Shown here in pieces: positions 20,751 to 64,000 of a stretch of 64,000 bases of DNA. How positions within the stretch are numbered: position 1 is the first letter of the stretch; each line of letters starts with the position of its first letter. The position numbers and the translations under genes are program-made. This DNA comes from Alviniconcha marisindica (lineage: Eukaryota; Mollusca; Gastropoda; Provannidae): positions 62,001 through 126,000 of the forward strand of contig JABMCL010001116.1 in the NCBI GenBank assembly GCA_018857735.1. The letters run 5' to 3'. Below the pieces are notes generated by a model. That model had not been told where the DNA came from. It worked only from the letters and a program-made list of their open reading frames with translations, and searched no databases.

Positions 20751-21451
20751 ACTTTAACCGTTATGTGTACTACAAACATGACCCACATCAGACGTACACC
20801 CCTGTTCGATTTGTACGGCAGTGCACTGAATACCAGTGTCAGCTGGTGCCTAATGCGCTTGGACAAACATCGAGCGTAAGAAAGCCATCAAAACTATCGG
20901 GTATTGCAAAGAGTAATGAAAAGCACAGTGGCCATGAATGATCCTAATCCGATTCTTATGTTGATGACTCAAGGAACGGGCATAGTGACAGGTAAACACT
21001 GGCAGTAACTGACAGCGAATGTCGATTACCATTCTGTATAATGGCACTAAGTATGTGATCACCGAATAACTCACAAAGTGACACTCATAAAGTCACGTCT
21101 CTCGAAGTCCTCTCATTATAAAATCGGCACTTGATTTTTAGCTGCCAAACAAAACATCAGTCCGATTTTTCCTTGTGGTCACTATCCAACAAAAGACGCC
21201 TCCACGCATTGTGTAGGCATTTGAATTATTACACATGCATTAATTACTTATAAGAACAGCTTAAGTAATAAGTAACTCCGCTTTTTTGAAACGCTGCCGA
21301 TCGTGGTAAAAATCTTACCCCAGGCAAAGCATTTTTGCATCTCGCTGACATCTTCTGACTTCCGCCATGCTGTCGTCTCGTACTGTCTCGCGGATAGTCA
21401 CGTGCATTCTTTCATTTTCTTTCTCATGCGAGACTTGGCAGGGTCGTCAAT
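20750..21451. promoter_or_regulatory. Probable bidirectional promoter of SGPL1 and EFA6
   Basis: CpG dinucleotides are much more frequent here than in surrounding intronic DNA. The segment just before the SGPL1 ATG contains a CACGTG E-box (21399-21404), a TCTCGCGGATA element (21386-21396) and, on the other strand, ATGGCGGAAGT. No TATA box is evident at a sensible distance. The two flanking genes diverge from this interval. Promoter function is inferred from position and composition. Confidence 0.55.
21319..21400 (-). other. Candidate minus-strand first exon with short upstream ORF
   Basis: On the minus strand, ATGGCGGAAGTC at 21368 runs to CTTTGCCTGGG followed by a consensus donor (gtaaga, from 21318). 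Spliced to the acceptor at 13663, its ORF would reach TGA almost at once, so it would be a non-coding leader with a uORF for EFA6. ATGGCGG and CGGAAGT also resemble YY1 and ETS promoter elements, so the motif may be regulatory rather than coding. The upper limit of the exon is a guess. Confidence 0.4.
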
Positions 21452-52637
<31,186 letters not shown>

Positions 52638-53370
52638 ATGGTCACCGCAGAGCCAGGCGAGGTGAAGAGGCATGAACGGAAGGAGTGATGAGGTGAACAA
52701 GTGGCCATGCCCTGTGGCTGAGGGGCTTCATGCAGCGTGAGATTATTCCATGTGCCTGTGCAGACTAGGGGTGCATTGTGGAGAGGAACGTCATCTGCTT
52801 CCAGCATTATAATGTGTAATATATATCTGTATCTGCATTCTACTTTGAGAAGTGATAATGCCATTGACACCAGATTTTTTTTTTTATGTCGACACAACTC
52901 TGTATTACAGGTTTGATGGGCACGACAGTCTCTTCAGCATCCTTCCTCACATTGTTGTCTTCTTCTTCCTTCATATACAGAACAGGGTTCTCAAGGAACC
53001 GTGTTGGTTCAGTGATGGAGTCTTTTGAGTAGGTTGTTTTCACTTGCAAAGTGGCTGCTCTGGTCAGATTTTTAACAGTACTTAAACAGCATTTGGAGAG
53101 CAGTGTAGAGTCAGGGGGGCAATGCACTGTGTCTGCAGCTACGCAGACCCATCTGGGATGCTTCCAGGGATGTTGTTGTGGTTCTCCAGGATAGAAGTTG
53201 ATTGCAGTTGCTTAGGGTGCTGTCTTTGCAGGTTTGAGATGCACATTTCTCTGCTTAGCTGAATGAGATAACATTCCAGAAAGTGTGCCAGCACACATGT
53301 TGCTGTGGAGTGTTCCATGGGGCTGAGATATATTGTTTGTGTGCAGTCCATACATTGCGCAAGATTCACA
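52638..53370 (+). other. SGPL1: Probable SGPL1 3' UTR and flank
   Basis: Non-repetitive sequence directly after the stop codon, with an AT-rich segment at 52800-52830. I see no canonical AATAAA here, so the transcript end cannot be placed. Confidence 0.4.
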
Positions 53371-53374
53371 GGAA

Positions 53375-53935
53375 GCACACAGTTCATTGATTGTACTCGC
53401 TTAATGAAGACTACACACTTCATAGATAATACACACTTCATAGATTGTACACACATTATTGAGAGTACACAGTTCATGGAGAACACACAGATCATAGGGT
53501 ACACACGTGTGAGGAGTAGTGAGCACACAGTTCACGTTGAGCACACAGATCATAGATTACGCCTACTTCATGGAGAGTACACAGTTCATAGATTATACAC
53601 AGTTCATGGAGAGTACACAATTCATGGAGAGTACACAGTTCATAGACTACACAATTCATGGAGAGTACACAGTTCATAGATTGTACACAGTTGATGGAGA
53701 GTATACTGTTCATGGAGAGCACACAGATCGTAGACTGCACACAGTTCATAGACTGCACACAGTTCATAGATTACACCTACTTCATAGAGAATGCACAGTT
53801 CCTAGATTGTAGACAGTTCATGGGTACACAAAGTTCAGGGAGAGTCCACAGTCATAGACTGCACACATTTAACAGAGAGTACACATTTGTGACAGCACCA
53901 ACAGAACTGCACACATTTAACTGAGAATACACATT
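53375..53935. repeat. ~19/38 bp repeat downstream of SGPL1
   Basis: CACAGTTCATAGATTGTACA and CACAGTTCATGGAGAGTACA alternate in about 28 short units. Confidence 0.9.
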
Positions 53936-54074
53936 TGTGATGGCACCAACAAGCTACTATTATATACCAGTATTACATGTCTCAGTTGGCTCATTGTATG
54001 AACTGTGTGACTCGTTCCACTCCATCTCACATTGTTCTGTAATATAACCTCTTCCAATTTATGTCAGTTTATGG

Positions 54075-54230
54075 ACTACCATGACTTATTCACCAAATGT
54101 GAGTTTACATTCACCATGCATACATGACTTATTCACCAAATGTGAGTTTACATTCACCATGCATACATGACTTCTTCACCAAATGTGTGTTTCCATTCGC
54201 CACACATGACTTACTCACAGAATGTCTGTC
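54075..54230. repeat. ~45 bp repeat, three to four copies
   Basis: CATGACTTATTCACCAAATG plus TGAGTTTACATTCACCATGC. Confidence 0.85.
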
Positions 54231-55180
54231 TGTTTACATTCACCAGTTGGCTTTGTCTGCAGTGGTGTAGGCCTCTTCACAGTGAACCCAAAGATTGTTT
54301 TCTTTTTGGGTTCAGGTGTGAGAGGTCAGGTGGCTCTTGGAATGGTGGTGGAGAGGGAGGGGATGCCTGCCGCAATATCCAGCTGATGCTTTCTCTCTGA
54401 GAGTTCTGTGTTGTGGGTCATTATGTGGGTGGGTGGTGGGAGATGAGGGTGAATGTGGGTGGGTTGGGAGGATGACTGTGGGGGTGGGTGGGGAGGGTGG
54501 GTGTTGGGGGTGGGTAGGTGAATGTGTGTCTGTGGAGGTGGGGTATTGGAGGGTGAATGGGTGGGGTGGGATGGGGAGGGTGAATGTGTGTGTGTGTGTG
54601 TGTGTGATGAAAGTTGGTCTTTTTATTCTCTCAGATCCTAGTATTTGACTGATGATGTCACTTTAATCAGAAGACTTCACTTTGGGCATAATTGGTATGT
54701 TACAGTTGGTGTCCAGTTCAGTTGAAAGTACCAGGAGATGGTTGTAGTCATGAAAACCAAATGCTTCAGTTGCTTTGAGTACGATGACACATGAGGGTGA
54801 CTTGCCCGTATTCCAAAACAATCACGCGAACATGCACAACTAACAAGGTCAACAGCTTCCTCTACTCCCCTTCCCCCCACCCCCATGTTTTCCTTCCCAT
54901 GTTGCGGATTGATATTGGTGTATGTATGCTCTTAAAGCATGAACGTATTGTATTCATGCTTCCAAATAATGTAAAAGTGGTGTGTTTTTAAATTTTTATT
55001 ATATTTTTAGTATTGACAGATTGAAAATGACAAATCCTTCTCTGTTGATACTGCATGTAGAGATGTTATGTGTACAGTATTGCTCACACATACGGGTTGC
55101 ACAGTCAATGCATGGGTCGGCTTCATATCTGAATCCAGTTGTTTTTTCATTGATTTGTGTGAGCTGTGAAGATGTCTATA
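54231..55180. other. SGPL1 3' flank, GGGT-rich then AT-rich
   Basis: A G-rich, GGTGGGTG-like stretch at 54330-54600 could form G-quadruplexes on the plus strand. No gene recognised. Confidence 0.4.
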
Positions 55181-55184
55181 GTTG

Positions 55185-55475
55185 TGAAAGAGTGGGCTGT
55201 GTGAACACATTGCCTTGTTGTGGAAGAGTGGGGTGTGTGTGATGAACACATTGCCCTGTTGTGGAAGAGCAGGCTATGTGAACACATTGCCTGTTGTGGA
55301 AGATCAGGCTATGTGAACACATTGCCCTGTTGTGGAAGATCAAGCCACGTGAACCCATTGCCCAGTTGTGGAAGAGCAGGCTACATTAACACATTGCCCC
55401 ATTGTGGAAGAGTGGGCTATGTGAACACATTGCCCCATTGTGGAAGAGCGGGCTACATGGACATCTTGTTCAGAC
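55185..55475. repeat. ~37 bp minisatellite
   Basis: Seven to eight copies of TGTGAACACATTGCCCTGTT plus GTGGAAGAGCAGGCTA. Confidence 0.92.
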
Positions 55476-55599
55476 GTTGAAGAGAGGCTATACTAATGTG
55501 TTGTCTATGCCTAAAATGATATCAAAGAATGGGCTATGTCAATATATTGTCAAAAGAGCAGATTATGTGAAGAGACTGGACATCGACTGTAAGGATGTG

Positions 55600-56110
55600 T
55601 GCAGTTGATGAGTGACATTGAGCATTAGGATGTGTGCAGTCTGAGTGACATTTGATGTTAGGACATGCGCAGTTATTAATATTGGGCATCTGAAATCAGG
55701 CATGTGAAATGTGCAGTTAGTGAGTTACGTTGAACATTAGGATGTGTGGAGTTATCGAGTGACACCAGTTGTTAGGACATATGTAGTTATTAATATTGGG
55801 CATATGAAATCAGGCATGTGAAATGTGCAGTTAGTGAGTTATGTTGAACATTAGGATGTGTGGAGTTATTGAGTGACACCAGTTGTTAGGACATATGTAG
55901 TTATTAATATTGGGCATATGAAATCAGGCATGTGAAATGTGCAGTTAGTGAGTTATGTTGAACATTAGGATGTGTGGAGTTATTGAGTGACACCAGTTGT
56001 TAGGACATATGTAGTTATTAATATTGGGCATGTGAAATCAGGCATGTGAAATGTGCAGTTAGTGAGTTACGTTGATTGTTAGGACATGTGAAGCATGTGC
56101 AGTGTCTAGT
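55600..56110. repeat. ~121 bp higher-order repeat
   Basis: Three full and partial copies of TTAGGACATATGTAGTTATT, AATATTGGGCATATGAAATC, AGGCATGTGAAATGTGCAG. Each contains three diverged versions of the shorter unit found in the next array, so this is a higher-order form. Confidence 0.88.
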
Positions 56111-56450
56111 GACGTTGAATGTTAGAGCATATGAAGCATGCAGTTAGTGAGTTACATTGGTTGTTAGGTCATGTAAGACATGCAGTTAGTGAGTTACATT
56201 GGTTATTAGGACATGTAAAACATGCAGTTAGTGACTTACACTGGTTATTAGGACATGTAAAACATGCAGTTAGTGAGTTACATTGGTTGTTAGGACATGT
56301 AAAACATGCAGTTAGTGATTTACATTGGTTGTTAGGACATGTGAATCATGCAGTTAGTGATTTACATTGGTTGTTAGGACATGTAAAACATGCAGTTAGT
56401 GAGTTACGTAGATTGTTTGGACATGTAAAACATGTATTTACTGACTGACA
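56110..56450. repeat. 42 bp minisatellite
   Basis: Eight copies of GCAGTTAGTGAGTTACATTG plus GTTGTTAGGACATGTAAAACAT. Confidence 0.94.
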
Positions 56451-56705
56451 TCAAGTGTTAGGACATGTGAACCGTGCAGTTTTTGAGTTGCATTGATTGT
56501 CAGGATACATGAAACATGCAGTTTTTGAGTTGCATTGATTGTCAGGATACATGAAACATGCAGTTTTTGAGTTGCATTGATTGTCAGGATACATGAAACA
56601 TGCAGTTTTTGAGTTGCATTGATGGTCAGGATACATGAAACATGCAGTTTTTGAGTTGCATTGATGGTCAGGATACATGAAACATGCAGTTCTTCAGTGA
56701 CACTC
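56450..56705. repeat. 43 bp minisatellite related to the previous one
   Basis: Six copies of CAGTTTTTGAGTTGCATTGA plus TTGTCAGGATACATGAAACATG; clearly a relative of the 42 bp unit to its left. Confidence 0.93.
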
Positions 56706-56849
56706 ACACTTAGGATGTGTGGAACAGTCAGTAACTGAATGAAAAACTGGTTAAACACAATGCCTGTTTATTAACTGTTTTGACTAACTGGATGTGTGAA
56801 CACTAGTCGCTGACTGACAGACTGCTTGAACATTGTGTCTGGTTATTAA

Positions 56850-57080
56850 ATGATGTTATGTTTGAAATTTTTGTTTGGTATTGGTGAAGTTATGTTTAAA
56901 TATTTTGTTTTGGTATTGGTGAAGTTATGTTTGAATGTTTTGTTTTGGTATTGGTGAAGTGGATGTATGAACACATTGTGTGGTTATTGAGTAACACTAT
57001 GTTTGATGGTTTAGTTTGATATGGGTGAAGTCATGTTTTAATGTTTTGTTTTGGTATTGGTGAAGTGGATGTATGAACAA
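56850..57080. repeat. ~37 bp repeat, four to five copies
   Basis: GAAGTTATGTTTGAATGTTT plus TGTTTTGGTATTGGT. Confidence 0.85.
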
Positions 57081-57154
57081 TGGTCCTTGCATAACAGTTC
57101 CAACTTTTGTCTGGTTACAGAATAACTTACTGCTTGAACATACAGTGTTGTTAT

Positions 57155-57668
57155 TGAGTGTCAGAGTTGTAGACACCCATACAGGGGTACACAGACGATG
57201 ATGTAAGTGGTAGCCACAATTGTAAACTCCCATACAGGGGTACACAGACGATGATGTAAGTGGTAGCCACAGTTGTAGACACCCATACAGGGGTACATAG
57301 ATGATGGTGTCAGTGGTAGCCACAGTTATAGATACCCATACAGGGGTACATAGATGATGGTGTCAGTGGTAGCCACAGTTGTAGATACCCATACAGGGGT
57401 ACATAGATGTTGGTGTCAGTGGTAGCCACAGTTGTAGACATCCATACAGGGGTACATAGATGATGGTGTCAGTGGTAGCCACAGTTGTAGATACCCATAC
57501 AGGGGTACATAGATGTTGGTGTCAGTGGTAGCCACAGTTGTAGACACCCATACAGGGGTACATAGATGATGGTGTCAGTGGTAGCCACAGTTGTAGACAC
57601 CCATACAGGGGTACATAGATGATGGTGTCAGTGGTAGCCACAGTTGTAGACACCCATACAGGGGTACA
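57155..57668. repeat. ~58-60 bp minisatellite
   Basis: Nine copies of GTTGTAGACACCCATACAGG, GGTACATAGATGATGGTGTC, AGTGGTAGCCACA. Confidence 0.95.
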
Positions 57669-58138
57669 AAATGCTATAACTGACAGTTCCGTGCACTTCA
57701 GCATATGCATGGCAGACAGCTTAGAGTTAGAGGGGCCTGATGTGAATGTGGTGGAGGTTGGGTCTGTGTGGGCCATTCTGGTCTGTTTCCATCAGCTTTG
57801 TCACACTTTTTTGTGGCAGTGGAGAAAAAGAGCTCATAGTCAGGTAGGAGCAATCAGAGATCTCTTCTTTTGTGGCATTACCTTCCTATTTAAAATTGAT
57901 TCTCTTTGGTTTGATTCACATTCTTATGTCATGAGTTTTGATTATGATCTAATCAAATCACAAAGTGTGTATTAAGTAAAAAACAACAACAATCAAACAA
58001 CAGAAGAACATTAATTTTTGATTGTAAATAATTTTTTTTTCCACTTTTTTTTTTTTTTTTTTTTTAAACATTTTTTTTTAATGCAGGCCATGCCAGATCA
58101 AATGAGAGGATCTCATTGTGTTTGTTATGCTTCTTGGT

Positions 58139-58186
<48 letters not shown>

Positions 58187-58505
58187 TGTGTGATTGTGTG
58201 ACTAATTGTATTTACATGATTACAGCCTTTTGGTCTGCTTATATTTGTTTTAAACTTTACACTTCAATCGTCTTATTTGTTGCCTGTATATTTCATCAGT
58301 TCATGCACCTGTGGAACACAACTTTCTGTTAAATCAAGCGCACTATTCTGTGCTGATGAGAGTTGTCAAAAGGGGTTAGCTGGAGGATAGAATGGAGCCT
58401 GTTTCACACAATGTGCCATCCTCAAATACTCAGATTTATATACTCAGCTTATATTCAGGCACTGTGGTTGAGCACGTCTCATTACATCAGACAGGTCTTA
58501 AAAGT
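57669..58505. other. SGPL1 3' flank, low-complexity DNA
   Basis: A poly-T stretch (58020-58080) and (CT)n (58141-58180); no gene recognised. Confidence 0.45.
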
Positions 58506-58509
58506 GGGG

Positions 58510-59075
58510 AGGGCCTTGGCTGGGGCTTCAGTGACACAGAAATAGATACAGATGGGGTGCAGATACAGGAGGGGTGCAAAACATTGACACAGAAATAGAA
58601 ATGGAAGGGTTGAAGAACCAGAAGGAATGCAAAACATTGACACAGAAATAGAAATGGAAGGGTTGCAGATACAGAAGGGGTGCAAAACACTGACACGGAA
58701 ATAGAAACAAAAGGGTTGCAGATACAGAAGGGGTGCAAAACACTGACAAGGAAATAGAAACAAAAGGGTTGCAGATACAGAAGGGGTGCAAAACACTGAC
58801 ACGGAAATAGAAACAAAAGGGTTGCAGATACAGAAGGGGTGCAAAACACTGACACGGAAATAGAAACAAAAGGGTTGCAGATACAGAAGGGGTGCAAAAC
58901 ACTGACACGGAAATAGAAATGGAAGGGTTGAAGAAACCGAAGGGTTGCAAAACACTGACATGGAAATAGAAACAGAAGGGTTGCAATCAACAGAAACAGA
59001 AGAGTTGCAATCAACAGAAACAGAAGAGTTGCAAAACATTGACACAGAAACAGAAGGGTTGCAATCAAAAGTTGT
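58510..59075. repeat. 54 bp minisatellite
   Basis: About nine copies of GACACGGAAATAGAAACAAA, AGGGTTGCAGATACAGAAGG, GGTGCAAAACACT, with shorter variants at the right. Confidence 0.95.
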
Positions 59076-59860
59076 ATATAGAGTTTAAGTTGGATACAGG
59101 ATGAGCAAAGTACCCAGATCGATTCTGCCACCTCTACCCCTCCCTTGGAAGGCTTGAAATAGATTGCCAAGAATGGCTTGTGATCAAGGTGCATTCAGAT
59201 ACCAAGTTTTTGCTCACATAAACGAGGGAAGTTTGAGTTTTTAATGTTGTGGTGACCAGTACCTGGCTGGCCAAAGAAAGGAAGCGCAAGTTTATGTTGT
59301 GATGACCAGTGATTACAATAGGAAGTGTGAGTTTATGCAGATGTGATGACCAATGCTTGGCTGGCCAGGCGACAGCAACATTTTCAACACGGCAATATTG
59401 TGGAACACTATAATTGTGATAAATCCCAGGATGGTACTGCTTATCCAGCTTTTTCCATTAACACTGCTTCTGGTGACCTCGACGGCATTACATGTTCACA
59501 ACAGCACCAGCCAGACAGGGGAACTGGAAGCGGTGGGGTTTTATGTGATCGAATTCAAACCTTGTGATGATGAGGTACACTGACTGAATCTTGAGCATGT
59601 GATGGTATTCTGCACTCGGCCATAGGTAAAGAACTTAGCAGAGGAATACTCTGTCTCAATGAGAAACATAATATTTAACCCTTCCCCCCCCCCCTCCTCC
59701 CCCCACCCCCACGTCTTTTTTCTTTTTTCAAACACTGTTTCAGCAAGATGTTTCAATCTTTTGATAATATAACCTGTATTGGGCTGCACCCATTTATGCC
59801 AATCTGGATGACTTCAGCCATATGGTATGGTATTATCAAGGTCACAGGGGTGTCATAAAT
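59076..59860. other. SGPL1 3' flank
   Basis: Weak duplication of GTTTATG...GTGATGACCAGT at 59240-59355. Nothing coding recognised. Confidence 0.4.
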
Positions 59861-59869
59861 GTAAAGCTG

Positions 59870-60030
59870 CACATTGCCACTTGTGGGTGTCAGTGGGTGA
59901 AATTGCCACTTGTGGGTGTCAGTGGGTGAAATTGCCACTTGTGGGTGTCAGTGTGTGAAAGCCTTGTTTGTGGGAGTAAGCAGCCTCAAATGCATCCATC
60001 ACTTGTGGGTATGAGTGAGTACGAGTTGTC
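59870..60030. repeat. 29 bp repeat, about four copies
   Basis: AATTGCCACTTGTGGGTGTC plus AGTGGGTGA. Confidence 0.88.
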
Positions 60031-60580
60031 TGTGAGTACATTAGCAGTAATGGGTACCTTTTCTACCATGTGCTGTCAAGAAGTGAGGTGTCGTAACTGG
60101 GTACTGAAACAAAATGTGTAATGAAACAAAGTGCCCACATTGGGTGCCTGTGCCTTTTTCATGCTGCACTGGAGCTTAATGTTTTTGAGTATAATGTGCT
60201 GTACTGTGCTATGGTATTACTTACCTTAGTGTAGTGTACTTTGAGTGTGTCGTCCTGAGGTGACATGCAGTTGATGAGACATTAAAATCCAAGAGAAAAA
60301 AGAAAAAGAAAAAAACACTAAAAAAAACACTCAAATTTTGGAAATGGTTCAAAAGTGTTTCTTCTCAATTCTTCAAGGGTGGCAGGTTCTCTGTGTACGC
60401 AATATTATAACATTTTTCCTTCAGCAATGCAAGATGCCCCCTGATTCCTGAAACCTCAGTTTAGAAATAGGTCAGCTGGAAGTTCCTGTCCTTGACTAAT
60501 GACATGCTCCGTGTGATGGAAAGCCTTTGTCATCATTATTTGTTAAATATCACTGTCTGAAAATCTTTTGGTTTTGGTGG
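60031..60580. other. SGPL1 3' flank
   Basis: ACATTAAAATCCAAGAGAA at 60278-60296 resembles the tail fragments at 23475 and 20030. Otherwise nothing recognised. Confidence 0.4.
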
Positions 60581-60589
60581 CGCTGTGCC

Positions 60590-61320
60590 CACAGGATATC
60601 CAGAAAGGTGGAGGCCCATGATTGCCTAGAGTGCTGGCCCATAACTACCCATGCAGAACTCGGGAACTCCACAAGGGTGCTGGCCCCTGACTGCCTATGC
60701 CTGTCGGCAAGGGTACTGGCTGCTCTGACAGTCCATACTGATGGCAGCCCATAGTTGCCTAGGTTGGCCTCTGGCCCATGTCTGCCTTCCACAAGGGTGC
60801 TGGCCCCTGACTGCCTATGCAGAGCTCTAGGCCAAAGGTTCTAGCCCCTGTCTTTTACAAGGGTGCTGGCCCTTGATTAAGTCCAAGCAGGACCCAGGAG
60901 CTCCACAAGGGTGCCGGCCCTCGATCGTCCAAGCAGAGCTCTAGAGCTCCACAAGGGTGGCGGCCCATGTCTGCCTAGGCAGAGTTCTGGAGGCGTACAG
61001 GGGTGCTGGCCACCGACTGCTGAGGCTGGCCTCTGTAATGGAGCTTAACAAAGTGCTGGCCCTTGCTTGCCTAGGCAGAGTTCAGGAGCTCCACCAGGGT
61101 GTTGGCCCAAGACTGGCTAGGCACAGCTGTGGGGTGCCGCTGTGGGGTGCCACCAGAGTGCCGGCCCAAGACTGGCTAGGCACAGCTGTGGGGTGCCACC
61201 AGAGTGCTGACCCAAGACTGGCTAGGCACAGCTGTGGGGTGCCACCAGAGTGCCGGCCCAAGACTGGCTAGGCACAGCTGTGGGGTGCCACCAGGCTGCT
61301 GGCCTGTTATCACCTATGCA
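60590..61320. repeat. Degenerate then regular GGTGCTGGCCC repeat
   Basis: Left part: variable 40-70 bp units with AAGGGTGCTGGCCCCTGACT and GCCTATGCAGAGCTC. Right part (61100-61310): five regular 47 bp units, GACTGGCTAGGCACAGCTGT plus GGGGTGCCACCAGAGTGCC. Confidence 0.9.
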
Positions 61321-61940
61321 GGCCCCTGGAGCCTTCGTTTGTTTCCTGGTTTTGCTGTATCACTCACAGTGGCTGGTTCTACCTCATGCCATCAGGTTTT
61401 CTTTATATTGCATGTATTCAAGAATTTGATGTATTATGTCTGTGTGTGTGTGTAAAAATCACCCCCCCACCCCCACCCCCAAATTTTTAATCTTGTCTCT
61501 TTGGAAGTCTATGATCAAAGTATTAATTTATCTCTATTCGTTTGTCAGTGTATTGATCTGTGAGTATTACTCTGTTTTTCTATTTATTACAATTTCTTTT
61601 ACTGATGTGTAGTTAAACATCGTGCTTGAAGCGATTAAACATGAACTGATTGTTTGCACCATTTATTACGATTTATGATACTAAACAAAAGCTTGATGTT
61701 TTATTGATAGTTTCAAAATGTGTGCAATATAAGTGACAAAAACAACAACAACAAAACATTATCTCAACAACAATGCACTAAAGATATTGTTTTGTGTACA
61801 AATCTGTCATTCTGCTGTCTGGTAGTTAGCCTTTTAGCTCAGCTCAAAGCCAAGGTGAAGGTTTTTAACTCAGTAAATTGTACATATTTAATGAAGCATG
61901 TCAGCTTGTTTTGTGTGCCAGTGAGTGTGTATCATATCAT
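61321..61940. other. SGPL1 3' flank, AT-rich
   Basis: No array or gene. GCGATTAAACATG near 61631 could act as a weak polyadenylation signal, but there is no supporting context. Confidence 0.35.
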
Positions 61941-61944
61941 TCTG

Positions 61945-62480
61945 ACCCCCCCCCCCCCCCCCCCCCATAACAAAGCTGGAGGTGGGGGTATACTGGAATC
62001 ACTCTGTCCATATGTTCAGGCTTTGACCGGAAGAGATCTGCTTAACCTTTTGTAAGCACACTTGTGGTTACAAACCAAGCAGCACCAATGATGGTGCATC
62101 ATCCTGAGCCAGAATATCATGTGAAACAATTGGGTTCCTATGTTCAAGTTACTGTCACAGTGAGGACTTATGAAAATGTTATTGTTTCAACTATATCTTT
62201 GGAACGAATAATTCTTTTTGACCAAACTTATTTTAATGGTAGATCGTCATCAGCCAATGTCCAATGACATTTTGGATTGCTGTGTTCAAGGTCAAGGTCA
62301 CAACAATGGTTACAAATTTCAGTTAATGATTTTCCTGACCATAAACTTCTGAATGGCTGAACCTTTGCAGCCAAACTTGGTGTGTTGCTATCTTCAGTGT
62401 CAATGTCACATGGCCATAGAAAACAACTGCTTGAGACCTGCCTGCCGCTACAGTTCGTCCGTAGTTTCTGACTCAACAGG
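61945..62480. mobile_element. Dispersed non-coding repeat with a (C)n edge
   Basis: (C)n, then GGGGGTATACTGGAATCACT, later TGTTCAAGGTCAAGGTCACA. The inverse of the first phrase occurs at 14140-14160 and a related CTTGACCCTGA phrase at 13975. This suggests a dispersed family, probably a non-autonomous DNA element; no terminal repeats were established. Confidence 0.45.
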
Positions 62481-62484
62481 GAGT

Positions 62485-63150
62485 AACAGCAATTTCACAC
62501 TTCACTCCATTCTCACTGACTTAACAAGTGTTACAACAAACATACACTTCATTCCATTCTCACTGACTCAACAAGTGTTACAACATACACTTCGCTCCAT
62601 TCTCACTGATTCAACAAGTGTTACAACAAACATACACTTCGCTCCATTTTCACTGACTTAACAAGTGTTACAACAAACATACACTTCGCTCCATTTTCAC
62701 TGACTTAACAAGTGTTACAACAAACATACACTTCACTCCATTCCGACTGACTCAACAAGTGTTACAACAAACTCACACTTCACTCCATTCTGACTGACTC
62801 AACAAGTGTTGCAACAAACACTTCAAACCACTTTCACAGACTCAACAAGTGTTAAAACAAACTCACTCTATTCTCACTGACTCAACAAGTGTTACAACAA
62901 ACACTTCTAAACATACTGACTCAACAATCGTTACAACAAACACACTTCATCCCATTGTCACTGACTAAACAAATATTACAACAAACTCACACTTCATTCC
63001 ATTCTTACTGATTCAACAAGTGTTACAACAAACTCACATTTCACTCCATTCTGACTGACTCAACACACTTTACAACAAACGCGCATTTAAACCATTCTCA
63101 CTTATTCACAAGGAGTACCAAATTCACACTTCACTGCATTCTCAGTGACC
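62485..63150. repeat. ~49 bp minisatellite
   Basis: About 13 copies of CACTGACTCAACAAGTGTTA, CAACAAACATACACTTCACT, CCATTCT, increasingly diverged to the right, where they merge into the next array. Confidence 0.93.
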
Positions 63151-63154
63151 CAAC

Positions 63155-64000
63155 AAGGAGTCACAAACTTACACTTCTCCATTCTCAGTGACACAACAAG
63201 GAGTCACAAACTCACATTTCTCCATTCTCAGTGACACAACAAGGAGTCACTCACACTTCTCCATTCTCAGTGACACAACAAGGAGTCACACACACTTCTC
63301 CATTCTCAGTGACACAACAAGGAGTCACACACACTTCTCCATTCTCAGTGACACAACAGGAGTCATACACTCACACTTCTCCATTCTCAGTGACACAACA
63401 AGGAGTCACACACACTTCTCCATTCTCAGTGACACAACAAGGAGTCACACACACTTCTCCATTCTCAGTGACACAACAAGGAGTCACACACACTTCTCCA
63501 TTCTCAGTGACACAACAAGGAGTCACACACACTTCTCCATTCTCAGTGACACAACAAGGAGTCACTCACACTTCTTCATTCTCAGTGACACAACAAGGAG
63601 TCGCAAACTCACACTTCTCCATTCTCAGTGACACAACAAGGAGTCACACACACTTCTCCATTCTCAGTGACACAACAAGGAGTCACACACACTTCTCCAT
63701 TCTCAGTGACACAACAAGGAGTCACACACACTTCTCCATTCTCAGTGACACAACATGGAGTCATACACTCACACTTCTCCATTCTCAGTGACACAACAAG
63801 GAGTCATACACTCACACTTCTCCATTCTCAGTGACACAACAAGGAGTCATACACACACACTTCTCCATTCTCAGTGACACAACAAGGAGTCACACACACT
63901 TCTCCATTCTCAGTGACACAACAAGGAGTCACACACTCACTCTTCTCCATTCTCAATGACACAACAAGGAGTCACACACTCACACTTCTCCATTCTCAGT
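63155..64000. repeat. 39 bp minisatellite running off the window
   Basis: About 21 copies of CATTCTCAGTGACACAACAA plus GGAGTCACACACACTTCTC. It shares CACTTC..CCATTCTCA with the 49 bp array and continues past the edge. Confidence 0.96.

Noticed and set aside
57619..57975. 118-codon plus-strand frame downstream of SGPL1
   Set aside because: Starts inside a minisatellite, and the rest resembles no family I know.
58482..59194. Phe/Ser/Val-rich minus-strand frames resembling membrane proteins
   Set aside because: Hydrophobic only because the 54 bp unit translates to F, V, S; three overlapping frames show the same effect.
59343..59583. Two overlapping ~75-codon frames
   Set aside because: Two frames are open over the same DNA without any family signature; likely chance.

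Overview
This 64 kb window is animal nuclear DNA, most likely from a mollusc (probably a gastropod). The evidence is interrupted genes with GT-AG introns, two conserved animal protein families, a tRNA-derived SINE, LINE 3' tails, a decayed LTR element and long (GT)n/(TA)n tracts. The mollusc assignment is my inference from repeat style and protein similarity; I could not search a database.

Two protein-coding genes lie head to head. On the minus strand (13602 down to 125) is a complete CDS for an EFA6/PSD-family Arf6 exchange factor: ten exons, 942 codons plus stop, with every splice phase consistent, encoding a disordered N-terminus, Sec7 domain, PH domain and C-terminal coiled coil. On the plus strand (21452 to 52637) is sphingosine-1-phosphate lyase (SGPL1): fifteen clean exons plus one damaged exon near 39457-39530. 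The roughly 7.8 kb between the two ATGs holds old repeats, a decayed LTR retroelement (16093-17964, possibly from 15175), a LINE 3' fragment (17985-18955) and, at about 20750-21450, a CpG-rich probable bidirectional promoter.

By my rough tally about 40% of the window is tandem repeats with units of 20-120 bp, nearly all in introns or downstream of SGPL1. The most interesting pattern is that many arrays are built from the gene's own splice junctions. Their units contain the exon edge plus the acceptor or donor, so true splice sites sit beside strings of decoy copies. I see this clearly at five junctions (EFA6 exons 2, 8, 9, 10; SGPL1 exon 7), strongly at a sixth (SGPL1 exon 13), and more weakly at several others.

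Other points: a 700 bp TTAA-flanked inverted-repeat element (piggyBac-type MITE) in EFA6 intron 7; a 47 bp satellite in SGPL1 intron 2 whose flank appears twice, once with many single-base losses, which looks like an assembly stitch; and the damaged SGPL1 exon, which lies in a similarly indel-rich stretch. From 52.6 kb to the end I see no gene, only the SGPL1 3' flank and successive minisatellites.
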